A stretch of 14,989 bases of DNA from an uncultured Saprospiraceae bacterium (lineage in GTDB: Bacteria > Bacteroidota > Bacteroidia > Chitinophagales > Saprospiraceae): NCBI GenBank assembly GCA_937973565.1, contig CALJKQ010000033.1, positions 1-14,989 on the forward strand, in the 5' to 3' direction. The position numbers and the translations under genes were made by a program. Below the pieces are notes generated by a model that did no database searches, had not been told where the DNA came from, and saw only the letters and a program-made list of their open reading frames with translations. Below, piece by piece: positions 1 through 6,305 of the stretch. Position 1 is the stretch's first letter. The number at the start of each line of letters is the position of its first letter.

Positions 1-245
1 CACCTTGCCGGGAGTCTTTTCGCCGTCCTTGACAAGGGTGGCCTTGGCCTTCGGCGTGCCGGAGCGGAACTTCCTGTTCGCCAGCGAGGGCAGCCAGGCG
101 TCCTTGTCAACGCCGGCCACGCTCTCCAGCACGCTGCGTGCCATCCTGGTGTGGCTTACCGCATTGGCCACCTGCACCACGATGGGGATGCCGGCAAACT
201 GGCCATGCACGTCGGTGGACGACAGAAACTTTTCACCGGCACCCA
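1..245 (-). other. GC-rich segment of foreign composition, probable chimeric join
   Basis: Bases 1-240 contain 155 G or C (about 65%). In the reading frame of the overlapping synthase ORF, 68 of 80 codons end in G or C. In the same frame at 361-540 only 24 of 60 codons do. Bases 241-360 are intermediate (~52% GC), but their translation still matches the synthase family, so the protein-level change falls near 240-250. The encoded tail resembles the linker preceding the second cysteine-rich half of GlpC-type Fe-S oxidoreductases of high-GC bacteria; that assignment is from memory of the family. An assembly chimera is the simplest explanation; recent recombination is the alternative. Confidence 0.7.
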
Positions 246-1134
246 CATCGCCTTTTTTGAACTGGTCTTTCATCTGCAGAAGTCCTGCCATGGCCGAGCC
301 TGCGCTGTTACCGGCAAAAATGCCTTCTTCGCGCGGAATACGACGAGTCATTATAGCTGCATCTTTATCGGTTACTTTTTCAAAGTGATCTATCAAATCA
401 AAATTGACATTTTTAGGCAGGATGTCTTCTCCGATACCTTCGGTGATGTAGGGATAAATTTCCTTTTCATCAAACTCACCGGTTTCCTTGTATTTCTTAA
501 AAACACTGCCATAGGTATCAATACCCCAAACCTTGATGTTGGGATTATTCTCCTTCAAATATTTAGCCGTTCCGGAAACGGTACCTCCGGTGCCCACGCC
601 AACAATCAAATGCGTTATTTTGCCATCGGTTTGCTCCCAAATCTCCGGGCCTGTCGATTCATAGTGTGCCTGTGTGTTTGACAGGTTGTCGTACTGATTG
701 CACCAAAAAGAATTGGGGATCTCTTTGCTCAACTTTTCTGCAACTGAATAATATGAACGGGGATCAGTGGGCTCTACGTTGGTGGGACAAACAATAACAT
801 CAGCCCCCAAAGCCTTCAAAAGATCTATTTTTTCTTTGCTTTGCTTGTCGCTGGTAGTGAATATACATTTATAACCTTTCACACAGGATGCTATGGCCAG
901 CCCCATCCCTGTATTTCCCGAGGTGCATTCAATAATGGTTCCTCCGGGTTTAATTTTCCCCTCTTTTTCGGCATCTTCTATCATTTTCAATGCCATTCGG
1001 TCCTTTATTGAGTTTCCCGGATTAAAGGTTTCAATCTTACCCAAAACCAGTGCCGGATGACCGTCCACTACTTTGTTGAGTTTTACCATCGGGGTATTGC
1101 CGATGGTTTCAAGGATATTATTTTTGTATTGCAT
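1..1134 (-). CDS. Cystathionine beta-synthase / cysteine synthase family protein, partial, with a foreign-looking C-terminal part
   Basis: This is a fold-type II PLP enzyme that forms cystathionine or cysteine from serine or O-acetylserine in the cytoplasm. It starts at ATG 1134 and stays open for 378 codons to the window edge. Residues 1-297 are typical of the family: PLP-lysine motif NPGNSIKDR with K44, the TSGNTG loop at 71-76, the glycine-rich phosphate loop GVGTGG at 179-184, and IPREEGIFAGNSAG near 266-279. After GDV (residue ~297) family proteins normally continue with a short catalytic-domain end and then paired CBS domains. Here the sequence instead continues with a stretch containing TDVHGQFAGIPIVVQVANAV and LESVAGVDKDAWLP, which I read as GlpC/Hdr-like Fe-S oxidoreductase. 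The reading frame is unbroken across the change. The synthase identity is secure; whether the full ORF is a real gene is doubtful. Confidence 0.85.
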   Translation of the reverse strand, partial: MQYKNNILETIGNTPMVKLNKVVDGHPALVLGKIETFNPGNSIKDRMALKMIEDAEKEGKIKPGGTIIECTSGNTGMGLAIASCVKGYKCIFTTSDKQSKEKIDLLKALGADVIVCPTNVEPTDPRSYYSVAEKLSKEIPNSFWCNQYDNLSNTQAHYESTGPEIWEQTDGKITHLIVGVGTGGTVSGTAKYLKENNPNIKVWGIDTYGSVFKKYKETGEFDEKEIYPYITEGIGEDILPKNVNFDLIDHFEKVTDKDAAIMTRRIPREEGIFAGNSAGSAMAGLLQMKDQFKKGDVGAGEKFLSSTDVHGQFAGIPIVVQVANAVSHTRMARSVLESVAGVDKDAWLPSLANRKFRSGTPKAKATLVKDGEKTPGKV

Positions 1135-1149
1135 GTTTTAAAATATTCA

Positions 1150-1157
1150 CAAAGATA
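1150..1157 (-). promoter_or_regulatory. Predicted -7 promoter element of the synthase gene
   Basis: On the minus strand the bases read TATCTTTG, an exact match to the Bacteroidota -7 consensus TAnnTTTG. The element ends 15 bases before the ATG at 1134, leaving a very short leader. No strong -33 TTTG/TTG element is seen at the expected ~19-base spacing, so the call rests on the -7 match and its position. Confidence 0.5.
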
Positions 1158-1278
1158 ACGGAATGATAGGTTGTGGGAAAGCAGAAGCACAATGATTCCA
1201 CCTTAATCTACACCTTTTATTTAACACTTATATTGGTATCAATGTTGAGTAGTTGGCTTGAAAATTCAACTATCTGAC

Positions 1279-1336
1279 AAATCAGTATACGTATTTGTTT
1301 AATTAATAGAATTTTATCAATTATAAATACTGATTT
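1279..1336. repeat. Perfect 10-bp inverted repeat, wide spacing
   Basis: AAATCAGTAT at 1279-1288 is the exact reverse complement of ATACTGATTT at 1327-1336, with 38 AT-rich bases between. It has no T-tract placed to make a terminator. It could be paired operator half-sites or chance pairing in AT-rich DNA. A related half-site occurs before the cytidine deaminase gene at 2579-2601. Confidence 0.4.
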
Positions 1337-1459
1337 ATACGATGAATCAAGCGAAAGTATAATAATTTTAAAAAAATAATATTTCTTAACATATAAATAG
1401 AACAAATTTTGGTCTGTAAGCGTTGTATAAATAACTTATTAACAAAATAATATTTGGCA

Positions 1460-2083
1460 ATGTTTGTAGCTGTTTTCGCTTCACTGATTTCTGTTGTAAA
1501 CCCCTTGGGCGCCGTGCCGCTTTTTCTGGCTTTGTCAAAGGATCATACACCCAGAGAAAGATCCATCACAGCCAGGCAAACCAGCATTTATTTCACGTTG
1601 ATTCTTTTGGCATTTTTTCTGGCGGGTAGTCTGATCCTCACCTTTTTTGGCATCAACGTAAATGCCATGAGGGCAGCCGGTGGTTTAATCATCCTGGCAT
1701 CAGGATATTCCTTACTGAGTGGTAAATTTGAACAGCACAAAGCTGTTGACCAAAAAGTGCGACAGGAAGCTATGCATAAAAGCGATATTTCATTTTCGCC
1801 TATGGCCATGCCCATGCTGTCAGGTCCCGGATCTATTTCTCTGCTGATTGGCTATTACACCACTTATTCTGACTGGTGGCTGAGATTGGGTATTATGGGG
1901 GTGATTGTTTTGTGTGGCTTTGTAGTTTACATTACTTTAAAAACAGCACCTGCGCTGAGTAAAGTATTGGGGGAAGGCGGCTTAAAAGCAATCTCCCGAA
2001 TTATGGGTTTCATTGTGATGTCGATTGGTATTCAATACATTATCAACGGAGGTGTAGCCTTGTTCAGGCAAGCAATGCTTTAA
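1460..2083 (+). CDS. MarC-family integral membrane protein
   Basis: A 207-residue protein of the MarC/UPF0056 family: inner-membrane proteins with about six transmembrane segments and no firmly established function. E. coli MarC was once linked to multiple antibiotic resistance, but that link has been questioned. Family signatures are NPLGAVPLFL at 14-23 and, opening the second half, a repeat-like SPMAMPMLSGPGS at 113-125. Hydrophobic stretches lie near 2-24, 42-63, 69-88, 118-135, 142-165 and 180-200, with a charged loop at 89-110. I chose ATG 1460; a TTG two codons upstream is also in frame, and a stop at 1448-1450 rules out anything longer. Length matches the family (about 200-220). The stop overlaps the convergent cytidine deaminase gene by 4 bases, so no terminator fits between them. 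Confidence 0.88.
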   Translation: MFVAVFASLISVVNPLGAVPLFLALSKDHTPRERSITARQTSIYFTLILLAFFLAGSLILTFFGINVNAMRAAGGLIILASGYSLLSGKFEQHKAVDQKVRQEAMHKSDISFSPMAMPMLSGPGSISLLIGYYTTYSDWWLRLGIMGVIVLCGFVVYITLKTAPALSKVLGEGGLKAISRIMGFIVMSIGIQYIINGGVALFRQAML

Positions 2084-2565
2084 TCCTGTATAAGAAAACT
2101 TTCATCGAAGGCAAAAGGCAGCATCGAGGCAGCACTTTCTGCAATATAGGTGTTGCCGTTTCGCGTAAAAATGAGAATACGAATGGGACTTTTTTGCCTT
2201 CTCTCATATTCAAAAATTACCTGCCTGCACGCGCCACAGGGAAAAACAGCTTTTTCAATTAGCCCATCTTTATTCCTCGCGGTAATAGCCAACGTAGAAA
2301 CCTTTACTCCCGGCTTAAAGGCCGACATATGATACAGCGCCACTCTTTCAGCGCACATACATAATGGGTAGGAAGCATTTTCCTGATTGGATCCTCCCAA
2401 AATACTGCCATCTTCCAATACCATGCCCGCACCCACCTGAAAACCGGAGTAGGGCGAATATGACAAGTCAAGCTGTCGGATAGCCTCATCTACAGCAGAA
2501 CGATCCTGAGCATCCAGGCTAACAATATCCACAACACGAAGCGATACTGAAGATGTATTTTCCAT
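2080..2565 (-). CDS. cdd: Cytidine deaminase
   Basis: This is a 161-residue cytoplasmic enzyme of pyrimidine salvage that hydrolyses cytidine and deoxycytidine to uridine and deoxyuridine with ammonia release. The fold is the zinc-dependent small homotetrameric type. Visible motifs: substrate-binding NQENASYP at 60-67, catalytic C71-A72-E73 with E73 as proton shuttle, and PCGACRQ at 109-115. Together these supply the three zinc cysteines C71, C110 and C113. An extra ~18 residues precede the usual family start, giving a length a little above the common 130-140. It is transcribed away from tRNA-Leu and meets the MarC-family gene tail to tail with a 4-base overlap. The short upstream gap holds an inverted repeat (2579-2601) that could be a control site. 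No clear -7 element was found. Confidence 0.94.
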   Translation of the reverse strand: MENTSSVSLRVVDIVSLDAQDRSAVDEAIRQLDLSYSPYSGFQVGAGMVLEDGSILGGSNQENASYPLCMCAERVALYHMSAFKPGVKVSTLAITARNKDGLIEKAVFPCGACRQVIFEYERRQKSPIRILIFTRNGNTYIAESAASMLPFAFDESFLIQD

Positions 2566-2578
2566 TTATTCTATTATA

Positions 2579-2601
2579 ATTCAGTGTAATAAGTACTGAA
2601 T
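2579..2601. repeat. Inverted repeat upstream of the cytidine deaminase gene
   Basis: ATTCAGT at 2579-2585 and ACTGAAT at 2595-2601 are exact reverse complements with 9 bases between. The symmetry centre lies about 25 bases upstream of the ATG at 2565, a place where a dimeric repressor could bind. The right arm, TACTGAAT, resembles the right arm TACTGATT of the repeat at 1279-1336. A regulatory role is inference. Confidence 0.4.
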
Positions 2602-2621
2602 CAAAAACCGAACCAATTTGA

Positions 2622-2654
2622 TAAAATAAAAAAAGGCCTGAAACCAGGCCTTTT
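2622..2654 (-). terminator. Intrinsic terminator of tRNA-Leu
   Basis: On the minus strand a stem with arms AAGGCCTG and CAGGCCTT (2645-2652 and 2633-2640) closes a 4-base loop and can extend by two more A-T pairs. A T-rich tract follows at 2632-2622. It begins just two bases after the mature tRNA end, so it ends the tRNA transcript before the cytidine deaminase gene. Confidence 0.85.
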
Positions 2655-2655
2655 G

Positions 2656-2739
2656 TACCGAAGGCGGGACTCGAACCCGCACACTATCGCTAGCACTGGA
2701 TTTTGAGTCCAGCGTGTCTACCAGTTCCACCACTTCGGC
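2656..2739 (-). tRNA. tRNA-Leu, anticodon CAA
   Basis: An 84-nt tRNA with a long variable arm as expected for class II leucine tRNAs. The 5' acceptor arm GCCGAAG (2739-2733) pairs with CTTCGGT (2663-2657) with one terminal G-T pair, and the discriminator base is A. The anticodon stem CTGGA/TCCAG encloses loop CTCAAAA, giving anticodon CAA (2705-2703), which reads UUG codons. The T arm GCGGG-TTCGAGT-CCCGC is intact. The 3' CCA is not encoded; the next bases are CAA, so CCA would be added after transcription. It has its own -7 element upstream and a terminator immediately downstream. Confidence 0.96.
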
Positions 2740-2753
2740 GGCTTAAGCGGCTG

Positions 2754-2761
2754 CAAAGATA
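2754..2761 (-). promoter_or_regulatory. Predicted -7 promoter element of tRNA-Leu
   Basis: The minus strand reads TATCTTTG, identical to the element before the synthase gene and matching TAnnTTTG. It ends 14 bases before the first base of the mature tRNA, consistent with a very short 5' leader. It also lies downstream of the terminator of the outer-membrane protein gene, so the tRNA is an independent unit. Confidence 0.6.
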
Positions 2762-2792
2762 GTAAAAAAATATTCCTGTTCGACATTTTTAT

Positions 2793-2824
2793 AAAAAAAA
2801 GCCGACAAGAATTTGCCGGCTTTT
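2793..2824 (-). terminator. Intrinsic terminator of the outer-membrane protein gene
   Basis: On the minus strand a 10-bp stem (AAGCCGGCAA / TTGTCGGCTT, one G-T pair) closes loop ATTC, with arms at 2822-2813 and 2808-2799, followed by eight Ts at 2800-2793. It starts about 20 bases after the stop codon at 2844. Confidence 0.87.
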
Positions 2825-2843
2825 GATTCTTTTAGCTAATTGC

Positions 2844-3551
2844 TTAGAACATAATGAATTTTGATCTGGCACCGCATTGTGCTTTTCCAAAATATCCAAT
2901 TCCCCAGTTGAATTCAAATACAATACCTGCAAAATAAGGGTTCGTGGTTTTCCTTTCTGCCACTCCTGCAGGCAGTGGATGCCCGGTGGCTCCCGTTTTT
3001 ACTATATCCGTAAATCCATACTCAAATCTCAAACCCAGGATTCCACTGAATCTTCCATCGTTACCCAGTATGTTGGCACCGAAACCAAGTACACCCGCAA
3101 AATTGGTGTTGTTGAAGTTTGATTTTACATCAGAAGCGGTATTGCCTTGAATCTTATCCATTTGGCGCAACAGCGACACTTTTGGTCCCAATTCAAAATA
3201 TCCCAGGTTTTTGGCATTTCTATACAATGCATAAAAATCCATAGCTTTCCATTCGTACGAATAACTAGGCTCACCTGCGTTGGTTACTTCTACGTCTTGT
3301 CGACTTTTGTTATAAAATGCTTCCAGTGACAAGCCATTGTACTGCCAGTTGATACCCAGCTTTCCACCATAGCCAAAGCCAGAAGTATAACCCAATTCAT
3401 GATTATAACCGGTAGCCTTCTCAATGGCCGCACTGTAAAACCCTGATGCACCATATTGAACCTTAAGACCTGCATCAAACCATACGATGCGTTTTTGTGC
3501 TAATAGGCCAGTTGTCGCAAACAAGGCAATAAATAGTAATATTCGCTTCAT
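2844..3551 (-). CDS. Predicted outer-membrane beta-barrel protein, function unknown
   Basis: A 235-residue exported protein. Residues 1-18 (MKR start, hydrophobic core, ...TTGLLA before Q19) form a Sec signal peptide. The mature part alternates short polar and aromatic beta-strands with Gly/Asn turns, for example FGYGGKLGINWQYNGLSLEAFY and YFELGPKVSLL, and ends in aromatic Phe (SKFIMF), as the last strand of an outer-membrane barrel usually does. This resembles the OmpX/PorT-like small barrels common in Bacteroidota, but no specific family or substrate can be named. It is a single-gene unit with a -7 element (3578-3585) upstream and an intrinsic terminator downstream. The neighbours give no functional hint. 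Confidence 0.8.
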   Translation of the reverse strand: MKRILLFIALFATTGLLAQKRIVWFDAGLKVQYGASGFYSAAIEKATGYNHELGYTSGFGYGGKLGINWQYNGLSLEAFYNKSRQDVEVTNAGEPSYSYEWKAMDFYALYRNAKNLGYFELGPKVSLLRQMDKIQGNTASDVKSNFNNTNFAGVLGFGANILGNDGRFSGILGLRFEYGFTDIVKTGATGHPLPAGVAERKTTNPYFAGIVFEFNWGIGYFGKAQCGARSKFIMF

Positions 3552-3577
3552 TTTTAAGTTGTTAGTTTTATTGCTTG

Positions 3578-3585
3578 CAAATATA
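3578..3585 (-). promoter_or_regulatory. Predicted -7 promoter element of the outer-membrane protein gene
   Basis: The minus strand reads TATATTTG, matching TAnnTTTG, and ends 26 bases before the ATG at 3551. It lies within the 53-base gap after pruA, which supports separate transcription of the barrel-protein gene. No clear -33 element was seen. Confidence 0.5.
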
Positions 3586-3604
3586 TCAATTTTTCTAATA
3601 AGTA

Positions 3605-5239
3605 TTACTTTCCACTGTGAAGGAATGGATATCTGTAATCTGAAGGGGGTACAAAGTTTTCTTTAATGGTCCGCGGTGAAACCCATCTATACAAATTCAA
3701 AACTGATCCAGCTTTATCATTGGTACCTGAGCCTCTGGCCCCTCCAAATGGTTGTTGTCCCACAACGGCACCTGTTGGTTTATCGTTGATATAGAAATTC
3801 CCGGCAGCATTTCTCAAAGACTCTACCGCTTTTATGGTTGCACTTCTTTCATTTGAAAATATACTGCCTGTCAAAGCATAAGGTGATGTAGAATCAACCA
3901 ACTTCAATGTTTCTTCGTATGCCTCATCTTTGTATACATAAATCGTAAGTACGGGCCCAAATAGTTCTTCGCACATGGTTACATAGGATGGATCCTCAGC
4001 CAGGATGACGGTGGGCTCAATGAAATAGCCTTTCTTCTTGCTATGCTTTCCGCCCGCAATCACCTTGGCTTTTTTGTCTTTTTTGGCATTTTCGATGTAA
4101 GCCGTTATTTTATCATAGGCACGTTCGTCGATAACGGCGTTGATAAAATTGCCAAAATCTTCCGGACTGCCCATTTTAAATGACTTCAAATCATCCAAAA
4201 GATGCTTTTCTACCTTTTTCCACAATGATGCAGGAATATAGGCACGTGAAGCTGCACTGCATTTTTGTCCCTGAAATTCAAATGCCCCTCTGGATAATGC
4301 TGTAGCCACTTGTTTGGGATCAGCAGAAGGATGCACCATCACAAAATCCTTACCTCCGGTTTCACCAACAATTCTTGGGTAACTTTTGTATTGAGAAATA
4401 TTTTGACCTATTTGTTGCCATAATTTTTGAAATACGCCGGTACTGCCGGTAAAGTGCAGTCCTGCAAATTCAGGGTGACTGAAAATCACACTTCCTGCTG
4501 TCGGACCATCCACATAAACAAGGTTAATGACCCCGGCCGGCAAACCTGCTTCCAAGAATATTTCCATGATCAATTGCGCAGAATAAATTTGTGTTTCTGC
4601 CGGTTTCCACACAACCGTGTTGCCCATTAGAGCAGGTGCTCCGGGCAAATTGCCCGCGATAGATGTAAAATTGAAAGGTGTCAGGGCAAAAACGAAACCT
4701 TCCAAAGGCCGATACTCAAGCCTGTTCCATGTACCGGGTGCACTCTCAGGTTGAATCTGGTAGATTTCGGTCATGTATTGAACATTAAACCGGAAAAAGT
4801 CGGCCATTTCACACACACAATCAATTTCTGCCTGGTATATGTTTTTACTTTGACCTATCATAGTGGCCGCATTCATCCTTGCTCTGTAAGGCCCTGTCAT
4901 TAAATCTGCTGCTCTCAGGAAAATAGCAGCCCTGTCCTGCCATGGCATATTGGCCCAGGATTCCTTAGCCTTAAGAGCAGCGTCAATAGCTGCTTGCACA
5001 TGTGTTTTATCACCAGCATAATAGTGCCCGATAGTGTGCTCTCTGTCATGAGGAGAATGAATGGCAACTTTTTTCTTTGATTTCACTCTTTCTGAACCAA
5101 TATACATGGGTATATCAGCTGACTTCGATTTCATGCTTTTGATAGCGTCCTGAACTTCTTTTCTTTCTTTGCTGCCGGGAGCATAAGATAATACGGGTTC
5201 GTTTTTTGCTACCGGAACCTTATAAAATGCATTTGACAT
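3605..5239 (-). CDS. pruA: L-glutamate gamma-semialdehyde dehydrogenase (1-pyrroline-5-carboxylate dehydrogenase)
   Basis: A 544-residue NAD-dependent aldehyde dehydrogenase, second enzyme of proline catabolism, which oxidises glutamate semialdehyde to glutamate in the cytoplasm. Visible motifs: TPFNFTS with oxyanion-hole N190, VVWKPAE with cofactor-binding K212, the FTGSTGVF cofactor segment, VGETGGKDF with general base E293, and QGQKCSAASR with nucleophile C327. The C-terminal QQPFGGARGSGTNDKAG is the substrate-binding signature of the stand-alone P5C dehydrogenase group. Length (about 540) fits that group, and no proline dehydrogenase domain is fused. I prefer ATG 5239; an upstream in-frame TTG at 5263 would add eight residues and overlap the DUF58 gene. 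The DUF58 gene ends 20 bases upstream, so co-transcription is likely. No proline dehydrogenase gene is in view. Confidence 0.94.
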   Translation of the reverse strand: MSNAFYKVPVAKNEPVLSYAPGSKERKEVQDAIKSMKSKSADIPMYIGSERVKSKKKVAIHSPHDREHTIGHYYAGDKTHVQAAIDAALKAKESWANMPWQDRAAIFLRAADLMTGPYRARMNAATMIGQSKNIYQAEIDCVCEMADFFRFNVQYMTEIYQIQPESAPGTWNRLEYRPLEGFVFALTPFNFTSIAGNLPGAPALMGNTVVWKPAETQIYSAQLIMEIFLEAGLPAGVINLVYVDGPTAGSVIFSHPEFAGLHFTGSTGVFQKLWQQIGQNISQYKSYPRIVGETGGKDFVMVHPSADPKQVATALSRGAFEFQGQKCSAASRAYIPASLWKKVEKHLLDDLKSFKMGSPEDFGNFINAVIDERAYDKITAYIENAKKDKKAKVIAGGKHSKKKGYFIEPTVILAEDPSYVTMCEELFGPVLTIYVYKDEAYEETLKLVDSTSPYALTGSIFSNERSATIKAVESLRNAAGNFYINDKPTGAVVGQQPFGGARGSGTNDKAGSVLNLYRWVSPRTIKENFVPPSDYRYPFLHSGK

Positions 5240-5259
5240 GATGGGATTGTTTTTTAATA

Positions 5260-6174
5260 TCAATTTAATCTTCCTCGCTTAACTAAATACGTTTGCAATA
5301 CCGGCACAAATCCTTCATTTATGTCAGCTTCAACAAACTCTATTTTGTACTGGAGACACCTCATCTTGAGGCTTTCAGTAAACTCTTTTACCTTACCAAC
5401 ATAGTAGGATTTTACTTCGTTGCTTTGCAATTTCACTTTTTCACCCGATTCTAAATCAACAAACTCGATCGGACGATTTTCAAATTCAAAATCGAGCTCA
5501 TGCTTTTTATCGGTTACATGGAAAAGTATCACTTCGTGCTTGGCATACTTCAGGTGTTGTAGTGCAGCAAACATCTTTTCCATGTCCTCTCCATTGTCAA
5601 ACATATCACTGAAAATAATAACAAGAGAGCGCTTATGAATGGCATCTGCTATTTGGTGCAGTGCATCTGCCGCAGCTGTGGTTTTATTTTCTTCTTTATC
5701 ATGAATGAGTTTTTCAAGATACGTGAGAAGCAACTGATAATGGGTGGTGGATGACTTACAAATGGTGTGGGCAACCAACCGGTGATCAAAAAGGCTTAAC
5801 CCAAAGGAATCACGCTGCTTTCTTAACAAGTTCATGATAGAAGCAGCAGCAATAGATGAAAACTGAAGTTTGTTGAGCTTTCCTTCGACTTGAGGGTAGT
5901 ACATGGAAGAGGAAGTGTCAATGATCAGCTGGCACCTTAAATTGGTTTCTTCTTCGTACTTCTTCACAAACATTTTGTCACTCCGGGCGTACACTTTCCA
6001 GTCGATATCTTTGGTGGATTCGCCCTGGTTATACAAACGATGTTCGGCAAATTCTACCGAAAAGCCGTGGAAAGGACTCTTATGCAGGCCAATGATAAAG
6101 CCTTCTACTACTTGTTTTGCCAACAACTCCAGATTTTCGAGCTGTTTTAAATCAAATTGTTCAAAAAACTTCAT
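5260..6174 (-). CDS. DUF58 (von Willebrand A-like) protein
   Basis: A 304-residue soluble DUF58 protein. The family signature is clear: GESTKDIDWKVYARSDKMFVKKYEEE around 51-76 and the metal-site-like DTSSSM at 86-91, with a further acidic IIFSDMFD at 187-193. Such proteins have a vWA-like fold and often sit beside MoxR-type AAA+ ATPases (as in the Bacteroidota bat cluster), where the pair is thought to act as a chaperone or metal-insertion assembly. Here no MoxR ATPase or Bat membrane proteins are next to it. Instead pruA follows after 20 bases. No signal peptide or transmembrane segment is visible. Start ATG 6174 gives the expected N-terminus for the family. The role is not known; a partnership with PruA is only suggested by position. 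Confidence 0.88.
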   Translation of the reverse strand: MKFFEQFDLKQLENLELLAKQVVEGFIIGLHKSPFHGFSVEFAEHRLYNQGESTKDIDWKVYARSDKMFVKKYEEETNLRCQLIIDTSSSMYYPQVEGKLNKLQFSSIAAASIMNLLRKQRDSFGLSLFDHRLVAHTICKSSTTHYQLLLTYLEKLIHDKEENKTTAAADALHQIADAIHKRSLVIIFSDMFDNGEDMEKMFAALQHLKYAKHEVILFHVTDKKHELDFEFENRPIEFVDLESGEKVKLQSNEVKSYYVGKVKEFTESLKMRCLQYKIEFVEADINEGFVPVLQTYLVKRGRLN

Positions 6175-6305
6175 CCATCCATCTTTAGTCCTGCAAAATA
6201 ACGAAAATTATAGCAAACTTATTCCATTAAGAATACAACGTATTGTACCCTAACATTGTTGAGTTAACCGGATCTTTACAATGATACCCGTCTGAATATC
6301 AAGGT
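6175..6305. other. Intergenic region between the glycan locus and the DUF58 gene
   Basis: These 131 bases should hold the end of the glycan-locus transcript and the promoter of the DUF58-pruA unit. A near match to the -7 consensus (TATTTTG, one base short) lies at 6194-6200 on the minus strand, 20 bases before the DUF58 ATG. A short hairpin (TACAA/TTGTA) is at 6234-6247. No convincing intrinsic terminator with a T-tract was seen, so read-through from the glycan locus is possible. Confidence 0.5.

Larger units (their letters stand above)
1135..1459. other. AT-rich divergent intergenic region
   Basis: These 325 bases separate the minus-strand synthase from the plus-strand MarC-family gene, so they should carry both promoters. 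A good -7 element for the synthase lies at 1150-1157. No convincing matching element was found for the plus-strand gene. A perfect 10-bp inverted repeat lies at 1279-1288 and 1327-1336. A possible 62-residue reading frame on the minus strand at 1217-1405 is very rich in Ile, Lys and Phe, as expected of translated AT-rich spacer, and is not called. Confidence 0.7.

Noticed and set aside
5..681. Two overlapping plus-strand reading frames (5-388 and 151-681)
   Set aside because: They lie opposite the minus-strand synthase reading frame, which has clear family motifs; their translations show no domain or sensible composition.
1217..1405. A 62-residue minus-strand reading frame in the AT-rich spacer
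   Set aside because: Composition is dominated by Ile, Lys, Phe and Tyr as expected from random AT-rich DNA, with no recognisable motif or promoter.
2656..2739. tRNA-Leu considered as a mobile-element attachment site
   Set aside because: No integrase and no displaced repeat of the tRNA 3' end was seen in the window; both neighbours look like ordinary chromosomal genes.
5240..5263. TTG start of pruA at 5263
   Set aside because: It adds eight unconserved residues and overlaps the DUF58 stop; ATG 5239 begins a normal N-terminus.
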